Made by a program: the position numbers and the translations under genes. Shown here piece by piece: positions 29,578 to 38,239 of a stretch of DNA of 64,000 bases. The stretch is from positions 372,001 through 436,000 of the forward strand of contig NZ_MNPW01000002.1 of assembly GCF_001983175.1 (NCBI RefSeq), written 5' to 3'. This DNA is from Pseudomonas cedrina subsp. cedrina. GTDB lineage: Bacteria > Pseudomonadota > Gammaproteobacteria > Pseudomonadales > Pseudomonadaceae. Under the pieces are notes generated by a model. The model saw only the letters and a list, made by a program, of their open reading frames with translations. It was not told where the DNA came from and did no database searches. Every line of letters starts with the position of its first letter. The first letter of the stretch is position 1.

Positions 29578-30620
29578 AGCAGTGGGAGTTAACACTCGTC
29601 GGTCCAGAGTGCTCAATGGAGGAGGCCATCGCAACGCTTGATCGGGCTGCGGCGCGTATTGTTATGGTGGTGGATCAGGAGCGCCGCTTGTTGGGGACGC
29701 TGACTGATGGTGATGTACGCAGGGCATTATTGAGACAGCGACCGCTGACAACGCCTATTCAAGAAATAATATGCACCACGCCGCGTACAGCGGGCCTGGA
29801 CTGGAACCGAGACCGGATTTTAGCGGTCATGGAAAAATACCAGTTATTGCAACTACCGGTTGTGGACCCTAACGGGCGGGTAATTGGCCTTGAAACACTG
29901 CATGATCTGTTAAACCGGCAGAGACGCGATAACCCGGTATTTCTTATGGCCGGAGGGTTCGGGACTCGTTTGCGGCCCCTGACACAAAACTGTCCAAAGC
30001 CACTGCTCAAGGTAGGCGAAAAACCAATCCTTGAACTGATTCTCGAGCGTTTTATCAGTTCCGGATTCCATCGCTTTTTCATCTCGACCCATTACATGCC
30101 TGAGATGATCCGAGAGCATTTTGGAGATGGGAGTCAGTGGGGGGTCTCGATTCGCTATGTCCATGAGGATGAGCCTCTGGGGACAGGCGGTGCGCTGGGG
30201 TTGCTTCCACATCATGAGATTGATCTCCCGCTCTTTCTTATGAATGGGGATTTGTTGACAACGCTCAATTTTGAAAATCTCCTAGAGTTTCATGATGAGC
30301 ACCCAGGCTCCGCAACTATGTGCGTGCGCGAATACGAGTATTGCGTGCCGTATGGGGTCATTGAAAATGAGGGGCATCGAATTCTATCAATGATTGAGAA
30401 GCCGATTCATCGGTTTTTTATCAATGCCGGCATTTACCTGTTATCTCCTGCACTGGTTAAAAGTGTGGCCGCCGGTAACCGTGTAGACATGCCAACTCTA
30501 CTGGAGCGTGAAATAGAGGCTGGCCGCGATGTCAATATGTTCCCTGTTCATGAGTACTGGTTGGATATTGGCCGGATGGAAGATTTTCAACGTGCTCAGC
30601 AAGAGTTTGGCACGTTATGA
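29574..30620 (+). CDS. ptmE: PtmE-like CBS-domain sugar-1-phosphate guanylyltransferase
   Basis: A 348-residue fusion. Residues 1-115 form a CBS-domain pair (GTLTDGDVRRALL and LPVVDPNGRVIGLETLHDLL). Residues about 121-348 form a nucleotidyltransferase with MAGGFGTRLRPLT near 125, PKPLLKV and MNGDLL near 223. This domain order matches Campylobacter PtmE, the glucosamine-1-phosphate guanylyltransferase that starts the GDP-linked Leg pathway. The CBS pair may sense an adenine nucleotide or end product. It shares a four-base overlap with each neighbour. Confidence 0.82.
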   Translation: MKQWELTLVGPECSMEEAIATLDRAAARIVMVVDQERRLLGTLTDGDVRRALLRQRPLTTPIQEIICTTPRTAGLDWNRDRILAVMEKYQLLQLPVVDPNGRVIGLETLHDLLNRQRRDNPVFLMAGGFGTRLRPLTQNCPKPLLKVGEKPILELILERFISSGFHRFFISTHYMPEMIREHFGDGSQWGVSIRYVHEDEPLGTGGALGLLPHHEIDLPLFLMNGDLLTTLNFENLLEFHDEHPGSATMCVREYEYCVPYGVIENEGHRILSMIEKPIHRFFINAGIYLLSPALVKSVAAGNRVDMPTLLEREIEAGRDVNMFPVHEYWLDIGRMEDFQRAQQEFGTL

Positions 30621-31630
30621 GTGAGCAATTCACTTGCCTGGTAGTTGGAAGCGGCAGTATTGCAAAACGTCATATCAGCAACATTAAAATGTTGTTCGCT
30701 TCTGTGCGTGTCGGTTGTGTGTCCGCTTCGGGCAGGACGTTGTCTATTGACGAGGTGGGATGCGATATAATCTATTCATCCATCGACGCTGCGCTGCAGG
30801 ATAAATTGTTGTTCGCAATTATCGCTTCGCCCGCGCCCTGGCATGTAGAGCATGCCGCACGTTTAGTGTGTGCGAAAGTGCCTGTCCTGATTGAGAAGCC
30901 CGTCTCTGATTCGTTGCAACGACTTTCAGCTTACCGTGATGTGCTGACGAATAACCTTGATCGGATCGAAATCGCCTACAATCTACGTTTCATGTCTTCG
31001 GCCATCAGGTTCAAGGCCCTCCTAGAGGAGGCCGCTGTGGGCGAGGTTCGCAGTGTAGCCGTCGATGTTGGTCAGTTTCTACCCGACTGGCGCCCTGCTA
31101 GTGACTACCGCAAGAATGTATCCGCCCGACACGAATTGGGCGGCGGCGTGTTATTGGAGCTCAGTCACGAGCTCGACTATCTCGGATGGCTGTTCGGTTC
31201 ATTCAAAACAGTATATTGCGTCACCCGTCATACGGGCGACCTCGAAATTGACGTGGAGGATAGCGTTGACGCACTTCTCGTTCGGGATGACCATTTAGTC
31301 GTCAATGTACATATGGATTTTCTTCAGCGAGCGCCGGTACGAATCTGCAAAGTTGTTGGGCAGCTTGGCACTCTCTATTGGGATATTTTGAATAATAGCA
31401 TTATCTTGCACACGGACAGGAATCAGCGGCAAGTTCTATTTGAGAGCCCTGACTACGACCGCAATAATATGTACCTTGATCAATTACGTCATTTTGCAAT
31501 AGTTGCCGCAGGTTTGGCGGCTCCGGCCATCGGACTTAAAGATGGTCTGGCGGCACTCCGCCTGATTGAGGCGATGAAGATGTCTGCATCAACAGGTCAA
31601 GTCGTCAACATTGGAGATATTCAAGCATGA
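30617..31630 (+). CDS. Gfo/Idh/MocA family oxidoreductase (PtmF-like)
   Basis: A 337-residue NAD(P)-dependent oxidoreductase. The N-terminal VVGSGSIAKRHISNI is the nucleotide-binding motif and VPVLIEKPVS near 90 contains the family EKP motif. The LGGGVLLELSHELDYLGWLFG segment near 175 carries the usual H-x3-D catalytic pair. Its place between ptmE and ptmB/legF equals that of ptmF in Campylobacter flagellin-glycosylation loci. The precise reaction is not established from sequence. Confidence 0.8.
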   Translation: MSEQFTCLVVGSGSIAKRHISNIKMLFASVRVGCVSASGRTLSIDEVGCDIIYSSIDAALQDKLLFAIIASPAPWHVEHAARLVCAKVPVLIEKPVSDSLQRLSAYRDVLTNNLDRIEIAYNLRFMSSAIRFKALLEEAAVGEVRSVAVDVGQFLPDWRPASDYRKNVSARHELGGGVLLELSHELDYLGWLFGSFKTVYCVTRHTGDLEIDVEDSVDALLVRDDHLVVNVHMDFLQRAPVRICKVVGQLGTLYWDILNNSIILHTDRNQRQVLFESPDYDRNNMYLDQLRHFAIVAAGLAAPAIGLKDGLAALRLIEAMKMSASTGQVVNIGDIQA

Positions 31631-32328
31631 GCGTATACGCCTTCATTTTTGCGCGAGGCAACTCCAAAGGGCTGCCAGGAAAAAATATTCGAATGCTCGG
31701 CGGCCACCCGTTGATTGCGCACTCCATCCGTGTTGCGCAGCAAGTTGCAGGTATCGACAGAATCTTTGTGTCCACAGACTCAGATGAGATTGCGGTAATC
31801 GCCGAGACCTACGGCGTGACAGTCATTAGGAGGCCTGACGAATTAGCGACGGATACAGCACCTGAGTGGTTGGCTTGGCGTCACGCCATTAGTTATCTAC
31901 ATGCACAAGGCCACAAGTTCGACGTGTTTGTCAGTTTGCCTGCAACGAGCCCGCTGCGTAGCGTCGAAGATGTTGAGCAGTGCCTCGCATGTATAGACCG
32001 ACACACCGATGTTGTCGTTACTGTGACTCCCGCCTCGCGCAGTCCGTTTTTCAATATGGTAGTTCGAGATTCAGACGGTGTGAGTCAACTTGTGTGTTCA
32101 GGCAGCAGTGCGCACCGGCGCCAGGACGCTCCCGCAGTTTACGACATGACAACGGTGGCCTATGTGGCGACCCCCACCTTCATTTTAACCAATGAGCGGA
32201 TCTTTTCAGGGCGAGTCAGGTCGGTAATAGTACCCCGACATAGAGCCGTTGATATCGACGATATCTATGATTTCAAAATGGCTGAGATGCTTCTGGCTGA
32301 TAAAGAGAATAACTATGTTGGAAGGTAA
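31627..32328 (+). CDS. legF: CMP-legionaminate synthetase (NeuA/PtmB family)
   Basis: A 233-residue cytidylyltransferase. The signature ARGNSKGLPGKNI is at 9-21, STDSDEIA near 50, LPATSPLRS near 103 and the C-terminal VDIDDIYDF motif. It activates the nonulosonic acid with CMP for transfer. It overlaps the preceding gene by four bases. The homologue in Campylobacter is called PtmB/LegF. Confidence 0.88.
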   Translation: MSVYAFIFARGNSKGLPGKNIRMLGGHPLIAHSIRVAQQVAGIDRIFVSTDSDEIAVIAETYGVTVIRRPDELATDTAPEWLAWRHAISYLHAQGHKFDVFVSLPATSPLRSVEDVEQCLACIDRHTDVVVTVTPASRSPFFNMVVRDSDGVSQLVCSGSSAHRRQDAPAVYDMTTVAYVATPTFILTNERIFSGRVRSVIVPRHRAVDIDDIYDFKMAEMLLADKENNYVGR

Positions 32329-33076
32329 GAAGTTTCTAGTGGCGGGCGCAGGCGGATTGCTTGGAAGTAAACTGGCAGCGGCGTTGGTGAATGATGACGC
32401 TCAGGTGATTGCAGCTGACATCAGCCTTGATTTGATGAAAAAGCGTCTAGTGTCTCTGGGGCTGGATACTAATAGCCCTTCCCTTTCGTGTATAGCGCTC
32501 GACCTGAACGATACGACTTCCGTGGTGGATTTTTTTGCCACTATTAATGATGTCGATGGAGCGGTTAATTGCTCTTACCCGCGAAATAAGCGTTATGGGG
32601 CGAAGTTTTTTGACGTGTCACTCGCAGATTTCAATGAGAACGTTTCTCTGCATTTAGGCTCTTCTTTCTTCTTCATACAACAGTGCGCAGCGTATTTTAA
32701 ACGTGTGCAGATACCGTTCTCCTTGGTTAACATTTCATCGATATATGGTGTTGTTGCGCCGAAATTTGAGGTTTACGACAATACACCGATGACGATGCCG
32801 GTTGAGTACGCGGCTATAAAAGCTGCGCTTCTTCATTTGAGCAAGTATGTAACTAGCTATGTTGGGGACAGCGCATTCAGGTCGAATAGCGTAAGTCCTG
32901 GCGGGATTTATGATCACCAACCTGAGCAGTTCCTTGAACAATACAAGAAGCAGACATTGGGTAGAGGAATGCTCGATATCGAGGACGTAATCGGCTCGAT
33001 CAAATTTTTGCTTTCCGATAGCGCTCGTTATGTAAACGGCCAAAATATCATTGTTGATGACGGTTTCAGTCTTTAA
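32315..33076 (+). CDS. PtmA-like SDR family oxidoreductase
   Basis: A 253-residue SDR. GAGGLLGS is at about 10-17, a serine lies in NISSIYG near 146 and the catalytic YAAIK near 170. A C-terminal VNGQNIIVDDGFSL is the classic SDR end. ATG 32315 is chosen because it gives the normal SDR N-terminus (MLEGKKFLVAGAGG) and has AGAG upstream; it overlaps legF by 14 bases. Order and family match Campylobacter ptmA. Its exact step in the Leg route is uncertain. Confidence 0.8.
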   Translation: MLEGKKFLVAGAGGLLGSKLAAALVNDDAQVIAADISLDLMKKRLVSLGLDTNSPSLSCIALDLNDTTSVVDFFATINDVDGAVNCSYPRNKRYGAKFFDVSLADFNENVSLHLGSSFFFIQQCAAYFKRVQIPFSLVNISSIYGVVAPKFEVYDNTPMTMPVEYAAIKAALLHLSKYVTSYVGDSAFRSNSVSPGGIYDHQPEQFLEQYKKQTLGRGMLDIEDVIGSIKFLLSDSARYVNGQNIIVDDGFSL

Positions 33077-33106
33077 CTCACATTTATTAAAGATGACAGT
33101 GCTAAT

Positions 33107-34090
33107 ATGTTGAATTTTTTACTAGTAGGTGCGGGACAGTTAGGTAGTCGTCATCTGCAAGCATTGGCGCTTTCGGATTTTTCCGATGTGTCTATTCAGG
33201 TGGTAGATCCCTCATCGGAGGCGCTTCTTATAGTTCAGGAACGCTGGAGACAAGTTGTTAAGTCTCCACGTATAAAATCCATCGAGTTTCTGGCGGATTT
33301 TAGCGGTGTAAAACGTGACATTGACTTCTGCATTATCGCAACTAATGCAAATTGTCGCTTGCAGGTACTCAAGGCTCTCTTATCCCATGCACGCGTACGT
33401 CAGTTAGTTCTCGAAAAAGTGTTATTCCAGTCTGTTGAGCAGTTAGACGATGCGAGCCAGCTTTTACTTTCCGTAGGTACGCAAGCGTGGGTTAATTGCC
33501 CACGTCGGATGTTTCCAATTTACCTCACGTTGCGAAACCGTTTGATAGATGAACAGAAGTTTAATCTTCAAGTCCAGGGCAGCAACTGGGGGCTTGCGTG
33601 CAACGCGATTCATTTTATCGACCTATGGGCTATGCTCAGTGGGCAGCAGAGCTATATGCTCGACACCTCTGGCCTAGACGATACTATTGTTGGAAGCAAG
33701 CGCTCTGGTTACAAGGAGGTAACAGGCACATTGAGGGGTGGTTCGGGAGCACGAGTTTTTTCTTTGACGTCTTTTACAGCTACCGATCCGGTGCCCTTGA
33801 GTATTTTGATTGAGACAGAGCGATTTGTCATTGACGTCAGCGAGGCTTCGGGAGAGTGTTCGTTTCGGACGAAAGAGAGCGGGGCAAGGGAAATAATACC
33901 TTTCTCGGTCCTTTATCAGAGCCAGTTGTCCCACAGAGTCGGCCGCCAGTTACTCGCGGGTGAGAACAGCTCCTGCGAACTAACTTCTTTTAGTGAGTCA
34001 GCGTCGCTACATGCGCCGTTCTTGCAAGAAATGCTTGAGTTTTTCAGGAAGCAAGACGGTCACGCATACACCCTTTGCCCAATTACTTGA
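33107..34090 (+). CDS. Gfo/Idh/MocA-like oxidoreductase, first of two extra copies
   Basis: A 327-residue protein starting LLVGAGQLGSRHLQALA, a dinucleotide-binding motif. LVLEKVLFQS near 103 sits where the family has EKP but has lost the proline. A NAIHFIDLWAMLSG segment near 165 resembles the H-x3-D catalytic pair. It has no obvious place in the standard legionaminic pathway, so it may act on a modified or epimerised nonulosonate. AT-rich codon use points to transfer with its neighbours. It lies in the same direction as the ptm block. Confidence 0.65.
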   Translation: MLNFLLVGAGQLGSRHLQALALSDFSDVSIQVVDPSSEALLIVQERWRQVVKSPRIKSIEFLADFSGVKRDIDFCIIATNANCRLQVLKALLSHARVRQLVLEKVLFQSVEQLDDASQLLLSVGTQAWVNCPRRMFPIYLTLRNRLIDEQKFNLQVQGSNWGLACNAIHFIDLWAMLSGQQSYMLDTSGLDDTIVGSKRSGYKEVTGTLRGGSGARVFSLTSFTATDPVPLSILIETERFVIDVSEASGECSFRTKESGAREIIPFSVLYQSQLSHRVGRQLLAGENSSCELTSFSESASLHAPFLQEMLEFFRKQDGHAYTLCPIT

Positions 34091-34102
34091 TTTAGGTTCC
34101 CT

Positions 34103-35038
34103 ATGATTCTGCTAGTCGGTGCTGGCCCTATGGCCATTCAATATGCAAAAGTGCTGCAAAGTATGGGCAAACCTTTCGTCGTGGTAGGGCGTAGCCAGCA
34201 GTCAGCAGACAGCTTCAACGCAAGTATTGGTATTCAGCCATTTGTAGGAGGTATCGAGGCATTTCTTTCGTCTGCGCATTCTATAAGCCATGCAATAGTT
34301 GCCGTCAGCGTTGACCAATTGGAGCGAACTACAGCATGCCTCGTAGAAAACGGAGTGAAAAATTTATTAGTGGAAAAACCTGGTGGAATGACGTTAGAGG
34401 CTATCGAGCGACTTCAAATACTTGCTCAGATGAACTTTGCTTCCATTTATATTGCCTACAACCGTCGCTTTCTCGCCACGGTAATCAAGGCACGTGAACT
34501 GATCGAGGAAGATGGTGGAGTTACTAGTTTCAGTTTTGAACTCACCGAGTGGGCTGACACCGTCCAAAAAATCTTTAAAGCTGACGGGGTCAAGGAAAAC
34601 TGGTTTTTTTCCAATACTAGTCACATTACTGACTTGGCTTTTTATTTGGGGGGCACACCTCGGGAAATTGCTACCTTTACTGGCGGTAGCTTACCTTGGC
34701 ACAGCCGAGCTGCTCGATTTGCCGGCGCAGGAGTAACCGAGCAGGGCGCACTATTTTCTTACTCAGGTGACTGGGAGGCGCCGGGCCGTTGGGCTGTAGA
34801 AGTACTCACTCGCAAACGACGTTTTATTTTTAAACCCCTAGAGAAATTGCAAGTCCAACTGCTTAATAGTGTCGCGATAGAGGCGGTGGATGTCGATGAA
34901 GAGTTGGATGCGAAGTATAAGCCAGGGTTATACCTCCAAGTCGCTCACTTTTTGCGCTGTGATGAAGCAAACCTGTGTTCGTTAACAGAACACTTGAAAA
35001 AGAGTAGGCTCTACGCACGTATTGCCGCTTATGATTGA
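34103..35038 (+). CDS. Gfo/Idh/MocA-like oxidoreductase, second of two extra copies
   Basis: A 311-residue protein with N-terminal ILLVGAGPMAIQYAKVL and the family EKP motif in LLVEKPGGMT near 90. A SNTSHITDLAFYLGG segment near 171-185 supplies a possible H-x2-D pair, and NWFFSN comes just before. It follows the first copy by 12 bases, so the two are probably made together and act on one substrate. No specific function is recognised. Confidence 0.68.
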   Translation: MILLVGAGPMAIQYAKVLQSMGKPFVVVGRSQQSADSFNASIGIQPFVGGIEAFLSSAHSISHAIVAVSVDQLERTTACLVENGVKNLLVEKPGGMTLEAIERLQILAQMNFASIYIAYNRRFLATVIKARELIEEDGGVTSFSFELTEWADTVQKIFKADGVKENWFFSNTSHITDLAFYLGGTPREIATFTGGSLPWHSRAARFAGAGVTEQGALFSYSGDWEAPGRWAVEVLTRKRRFIFKPLEKLQVQLLNSVAIEAVDVDEELDAKYKPGLYLQVAHFLRCDEANLCSLTEHLKKSRLYARIAAYD

Positions 35039-35068
35039 TTTAATTGCAATGATGCTTGGCGTTACCTT

Positions 35069-36316
35069 ATGAGAGTCGAAAGTCGAGCGGGCGCCATCAA
35101 GTACGTCGTGGCTACTTATAGTGAATTTTCGCTGGTTGCGTTGCTGACCCTATTCTTTACGAATCTAGCTAGCCAGCAGATACTCGCAGATTCAAGTATT
35201 GCGTTCATTGTTATTTCCTATAGTACCTTTTTGGCATTTGGGTTTCACAATGGTGCAATACGCGATGGCGCGATTTGTATAAGCGGGGATGAGAAGGAAA
35301 ATATTTTAAGGTTGGAGCTTTATTTTTCGGCGGTTATAGCAGTAATACTTGTTCTGTCGGCAATGGTCTTCCGAAGTAATTTCTACTTAATGAGCGGGTT
35401 ATTCATTGGTGGTATCAATCACCTCAAAACATCTTGCCAAACGGTTTTCAGGCTAAAGGGAATGGATAATTTACTAAACGCGCTAAATGTGGCGTGGGCA
35501 TCGGTGTTCTTTGTTGCTTTTTCCCTGCTAACTTGGTTGAGATCGGATATAGCACTAGAAATTAGGTTCTTCGGTGCTTGGGCAGGGGCGGCTTCACTAG
35601 TTGTATGCTCGCTCTACTTATTTTGTTTATCTACACTGAATACCACTCAGCCTTCTCCTGTATTGATGCGCAAGCTTTTTTTTAAGATCTTAAACTCTTC
35701 GAAGTACATGTTTCTCATGGCCAGTGGGCTGGTGGTTGTATTGACCTCCGATCGCCTTGTATTGAGCGCATTAGATGCTTCTGAAAAAACGAGAGCAGAT
35801 TTTCAATATATTGATGTTCTCACGAATATCTATTTTCTTGGTATGACCTCAGTGCTTTACTATTTCACTCCTGGGCTTCTAAATCGACTCAGTGGAAAAG
35901 AGGGAGAGCATCACTCCGATTTTAAGTCGATGACGAAGAAGTACATTATCTGTTTATTTGGAGTGGCAATCGCGTTTATGCTGGCTATAACCATTTTTTT
36001 GCTAATTATTCATCGGTTCGGCTGGGACCTTTTTGGTATTCTGTTTTCAATGTTAACTGTTAAAACTTTGCTAATATGCCTTGGGATGGTGTGTAACTTT
36101 TACCTTGCCCAACGCCTGGAGCGTATTTTAGCTATCGCGTACTTGGGATTAATGGCGCTTGGCCTTTCTATGTCCTTTGTTTATGCATACCTTTTCATCC
36201 GCTCAGGACTGCTAATTTTTCTTCCTCTCCTGAATGCGATACTTGTGGGTATTTTGGCTGTTTACTTGCTAAAGGGAATAGGGGGAAGGCATGAAAAAAA
36301 TACTTATAATAACTGA
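35069..36316 (+). CDS. wzx: Wzx-like O-antigen flippase
   Basis: A 415-residue, very hydrophobic protein with about ten to twelve predicted membrane segments and few conserved polar motifs, as usual for O-unit flippases. It lies in an O-antigen locus that also has a Wzy candidate, and no other flippase candidate is seen. It would flip the undecaprenyl-linked repeat to the periplasm. Sequence is AT-rich. The 3' end overlaps the next gene by 26 bases. Assignment rests on topology and context. Confidence 0.72.
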   Translation: MRVESRAGAIKYVVATYSEFSLVALLTLFFTNLASQQILADSSIAFIVISYSTFLAFGFHNGAIRDGAICISGDEKENILRLELYFSAVIAVILVLSAMVFRSNFYLMSGLFIGGINHLKTSCQTVFRLKGMDNLLNALNVAWASVFFVAFSLLTWLRSDIALEIRFFGAWAGAASLVVCSLYLFCLSTLNTTQPSPVLMRKLFFKILNSSKYMFLMASGLVVVLTSDRLVLSALDASEKTRADFQYIDVLTNIYFLGMTSVLYYFTPGLLNRLSGKEGEHHSDFKSMTKKYIICLFGVAIAFMLAITIFLLIIHRFGWDLFGILFSMLTVKTLLICLGMVCNFYLAQRLERILAIAYLGLMALGLSMSFVYAYLFIRSGLLIFLPLLNAILVGILAVYLLKGIGGRHEKNTYNN

Positions 36317-36986
36317 TTCGCTTGGACTGCCGAGGGTATTACCTGAAGTAATCAATGATGAGCAATGTTGGACATATCGCCTTGCCGATCAATATTCGAA
36401 ATATTGTCGGTTTCGGATTGTCAGTGTTCCAGGCATGGATACCAATCAGTTGGTGTCCCTAGTAGCTGATTATTATAAAGTGATTAAAGCTGACTTGGTA
36501 GTTGTTCAGGTTGGTATTGTCGACTGCTATCCCCGTGCGATAAAAAAATCTGAACTGTCCTTATTGTTAAGGATGCCGAGGTTCCTTAGCGAACTGATAC
36601 ATCGCTGGGTGAAGAGGAACTATTCCTGGCTTATATCCAAACGTGGTATTCGGTATGTAAAGTCCGAGCAGTTCAGCTCTAACCTTGTAAAGCTACAAGA
36701 AAGTTTTCCTGATTCGAAGTTTTTGGTAGTGCCCATTGCACCGCCGTCAATGGCCTATATAAAGAAAAATCCACTGATCCTAGGGGCGATCAAGGAATAT
36801 AATGATTTGCTAGCATCGACATTTCCGAGTGGCTTTTTAGCAGAGTGCTATGCTGGGACCTCCGATGATATTTTTTTGAGTGACAATCATCATTTGAATG
36901 GGTTAGGAAATGAGCTTGTGTATACCGCAGTTAAAGAGGCGCTTTCTTTCGAGGATGCTGACAACGAAATTTGGGAAATCATATGA
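36291..36986 (+). CDS. SGNH/GDSL-like hydrolase
   Basis: A 231-residue protein with no signal peptide. Block I is TDSLGLPR at 8-15 (Ser10), block III resembles QVGIVDCYPR near 77 with Asp where Asn is usual, and block V is SDNHHLNGLG near 205 (Asp and His). This is the SGNH fold expected of carbohydrate esterases, deacetylases or acyltransferases. It lies between flippase and polymerase genes and overlaps both, so it probably modifies the repeat unit or its precursor. Exact activity unknown. Confidence 0.7.
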   Translation: MKKILIITDSLGLPRVLPEVINDEQCWTYRLADQYSKYCRFRIVSVPGMDTNQLVSLVADYYKVIKADLVVVQVGIVDCYPRAIKKSELSLLLRMPRFLSELIHRWVKRNYSWLISKRGIRYVKSEQFSSNLVKLQESFPDSKFLVVPIAPPSMAYIKKNPLILGAIKEYNDLLASTFPSGFLAECYAGTSDDIFLSDNHHLNGLGNELVYTAVKEALSFEDADNEIWEII

Positions 36987-38239
36987 TTTTTTGGGTGGCT
37001 AGTTTTATTGTCTTGATTTTCCTTGTTTTCAGGAATAAGGATGTGCTATGTCCTTCAAATGTTGTGTTCGGTAGTTACTTTCTCTATCTGGTTTTTCCCA
37101 GCATATTGTTCTATGCGCTGGAGTGGATGAGCTGGACATATGTATTACCTTGGGGGAAAACCAACGATTGGTCTAAAGTCTCTGATGAGGCAATTTTGTC
37201 ATTTGGTTATGTGTTTGCTCTTTTCTTTTTCTTTACACGTACCTTTGAGGTGATCCTCCAGCGAGAGCATGCTCAAAATTTATTTTTGAAGTACCGAGTA
37301 AGTCCTTCGCTATTGTTCGCTTTCGCCGTGTTGGTTATTCTCGGAAGCACGTACTTTTTTCAGGTAACTGGCGGTGCTGATGCTTGGTTCGGTAACTACA
37401 GCGAAACGTATCTTGGTAAGAAGAAAGGTTTCGGTCTGCTTAATTTTTTACTCATTATGAGCTCTAATTTTCTCGCGTTCGTATTGGGTTTCTACTGGCG
37501 TACCCAACACCGAGTTAGTTGGTTTCTAGTATTATCGGTGATTGTGGCGCTAATCTTCTGTGCCTATATTCAAGGTGTAAAAAGCAGGATTTTTTATTTT
37601 GCGATTTTCTTTAGCATTCCTTGGCTGAGTGCGATGAGGTTTACGCTTAAAAAAGGTGTGTTCGTATTTTTCGGATTCGTGTTCGCTTTTAGCTTTGCGA
37701 TGTATTTTCGGTCAAATGGTTTTTACAGTACCCCTGAAATGTTACTTGAGTATTTTCTGAGTTATTTTAATACCATTTTTCTACATGACATGATATTGCG
37801 GGATATGCCTCCTGACTTTTTTTTGACGGTGAGCTACCCATTTAATAAGTGGATGACATTTGTAGGTGTGCCTTCTGATGAATATTTGCATGATATCAGT
37901 CGTTGGCTGACATCTATATATTATCCATCACAGTGGTTTAATGAGTCAGCTACTCAGCAGTGGCCGATCGAAACCGAGCTATATCTGAACTATGGTAGTT
38001 ATGTATTCTGGGTGGTGCCCATTTTTTTATATTCGCTATTCATCTGTGGTCTGTATGCCCTTCGTTATCGGCTGGGGCCTGTATTCTTGTTTATATTTGT
38101 GTCTGAGTTGCTTTTATTTCTAAGTATGTTTAGAGGTAGTATGTTGCAGTGGATCGAGTTGTTTAATTTGGTTTTTTATGGGGTTTTACTGCTGTGCAGC
38201 CGTTTGCTTTTTATCAGGTGCTTACATGAAAAGCGGTAA
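36983..38239 (+). CDS. wzy: Wzy-like O-antigen polymerase
   Basis: A 418-residue membrane protein with about ten to twelve hydrophobic segments. A long soluble loop (about 265-330, with NESATQQWPIETE) lies late in the protein, and QGVKSRIFYF near 195 is a polar motif often seen in this polymerase class. It would join repeat units on undecaprenyl diphosphate in the periplasm. The ATG at 36983 overlaps the SGNH gene stop as ATGA; a TTG four codons earlier is less likely. Confidence 0.75.
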   Translation: MIFWVASFIVLIFLVFRNKDVLCPSNVVFGSYFLYLVFPSILFYALEWMSWTYVLPWGKTNDWSKVSDEAILSFGYVFALFFFFTRTFEVILQREHAQNLFLKYRVSPSLLFAFAVLVILGSTYFFQVTGGADAWFGNYSETYLGKKKGFGLLNFLLIMSSNFLAFVLGFYWRTQHRVSWFLVLSVIVALIFCAYIQGVKSRIFYFAIFFSIPWLSAMRFTLKKGVFVFFGFVFAFSFAMYFRSNGFYSTPEMLLEYFLSYFNTIFLHDMILRDMPPDFFLTVSYPFNKWMTFVGVPSDEYLHDISRWLTSIYYPSQWFNESATQQWPIETELYLNYGSYVFWVVPIFLYSLFICGLYALRYRLGPVFLFIFVSELLLFLSMFRGSMLQWIELFNLVFYGVLLLCSRLLFIRCLHEKR

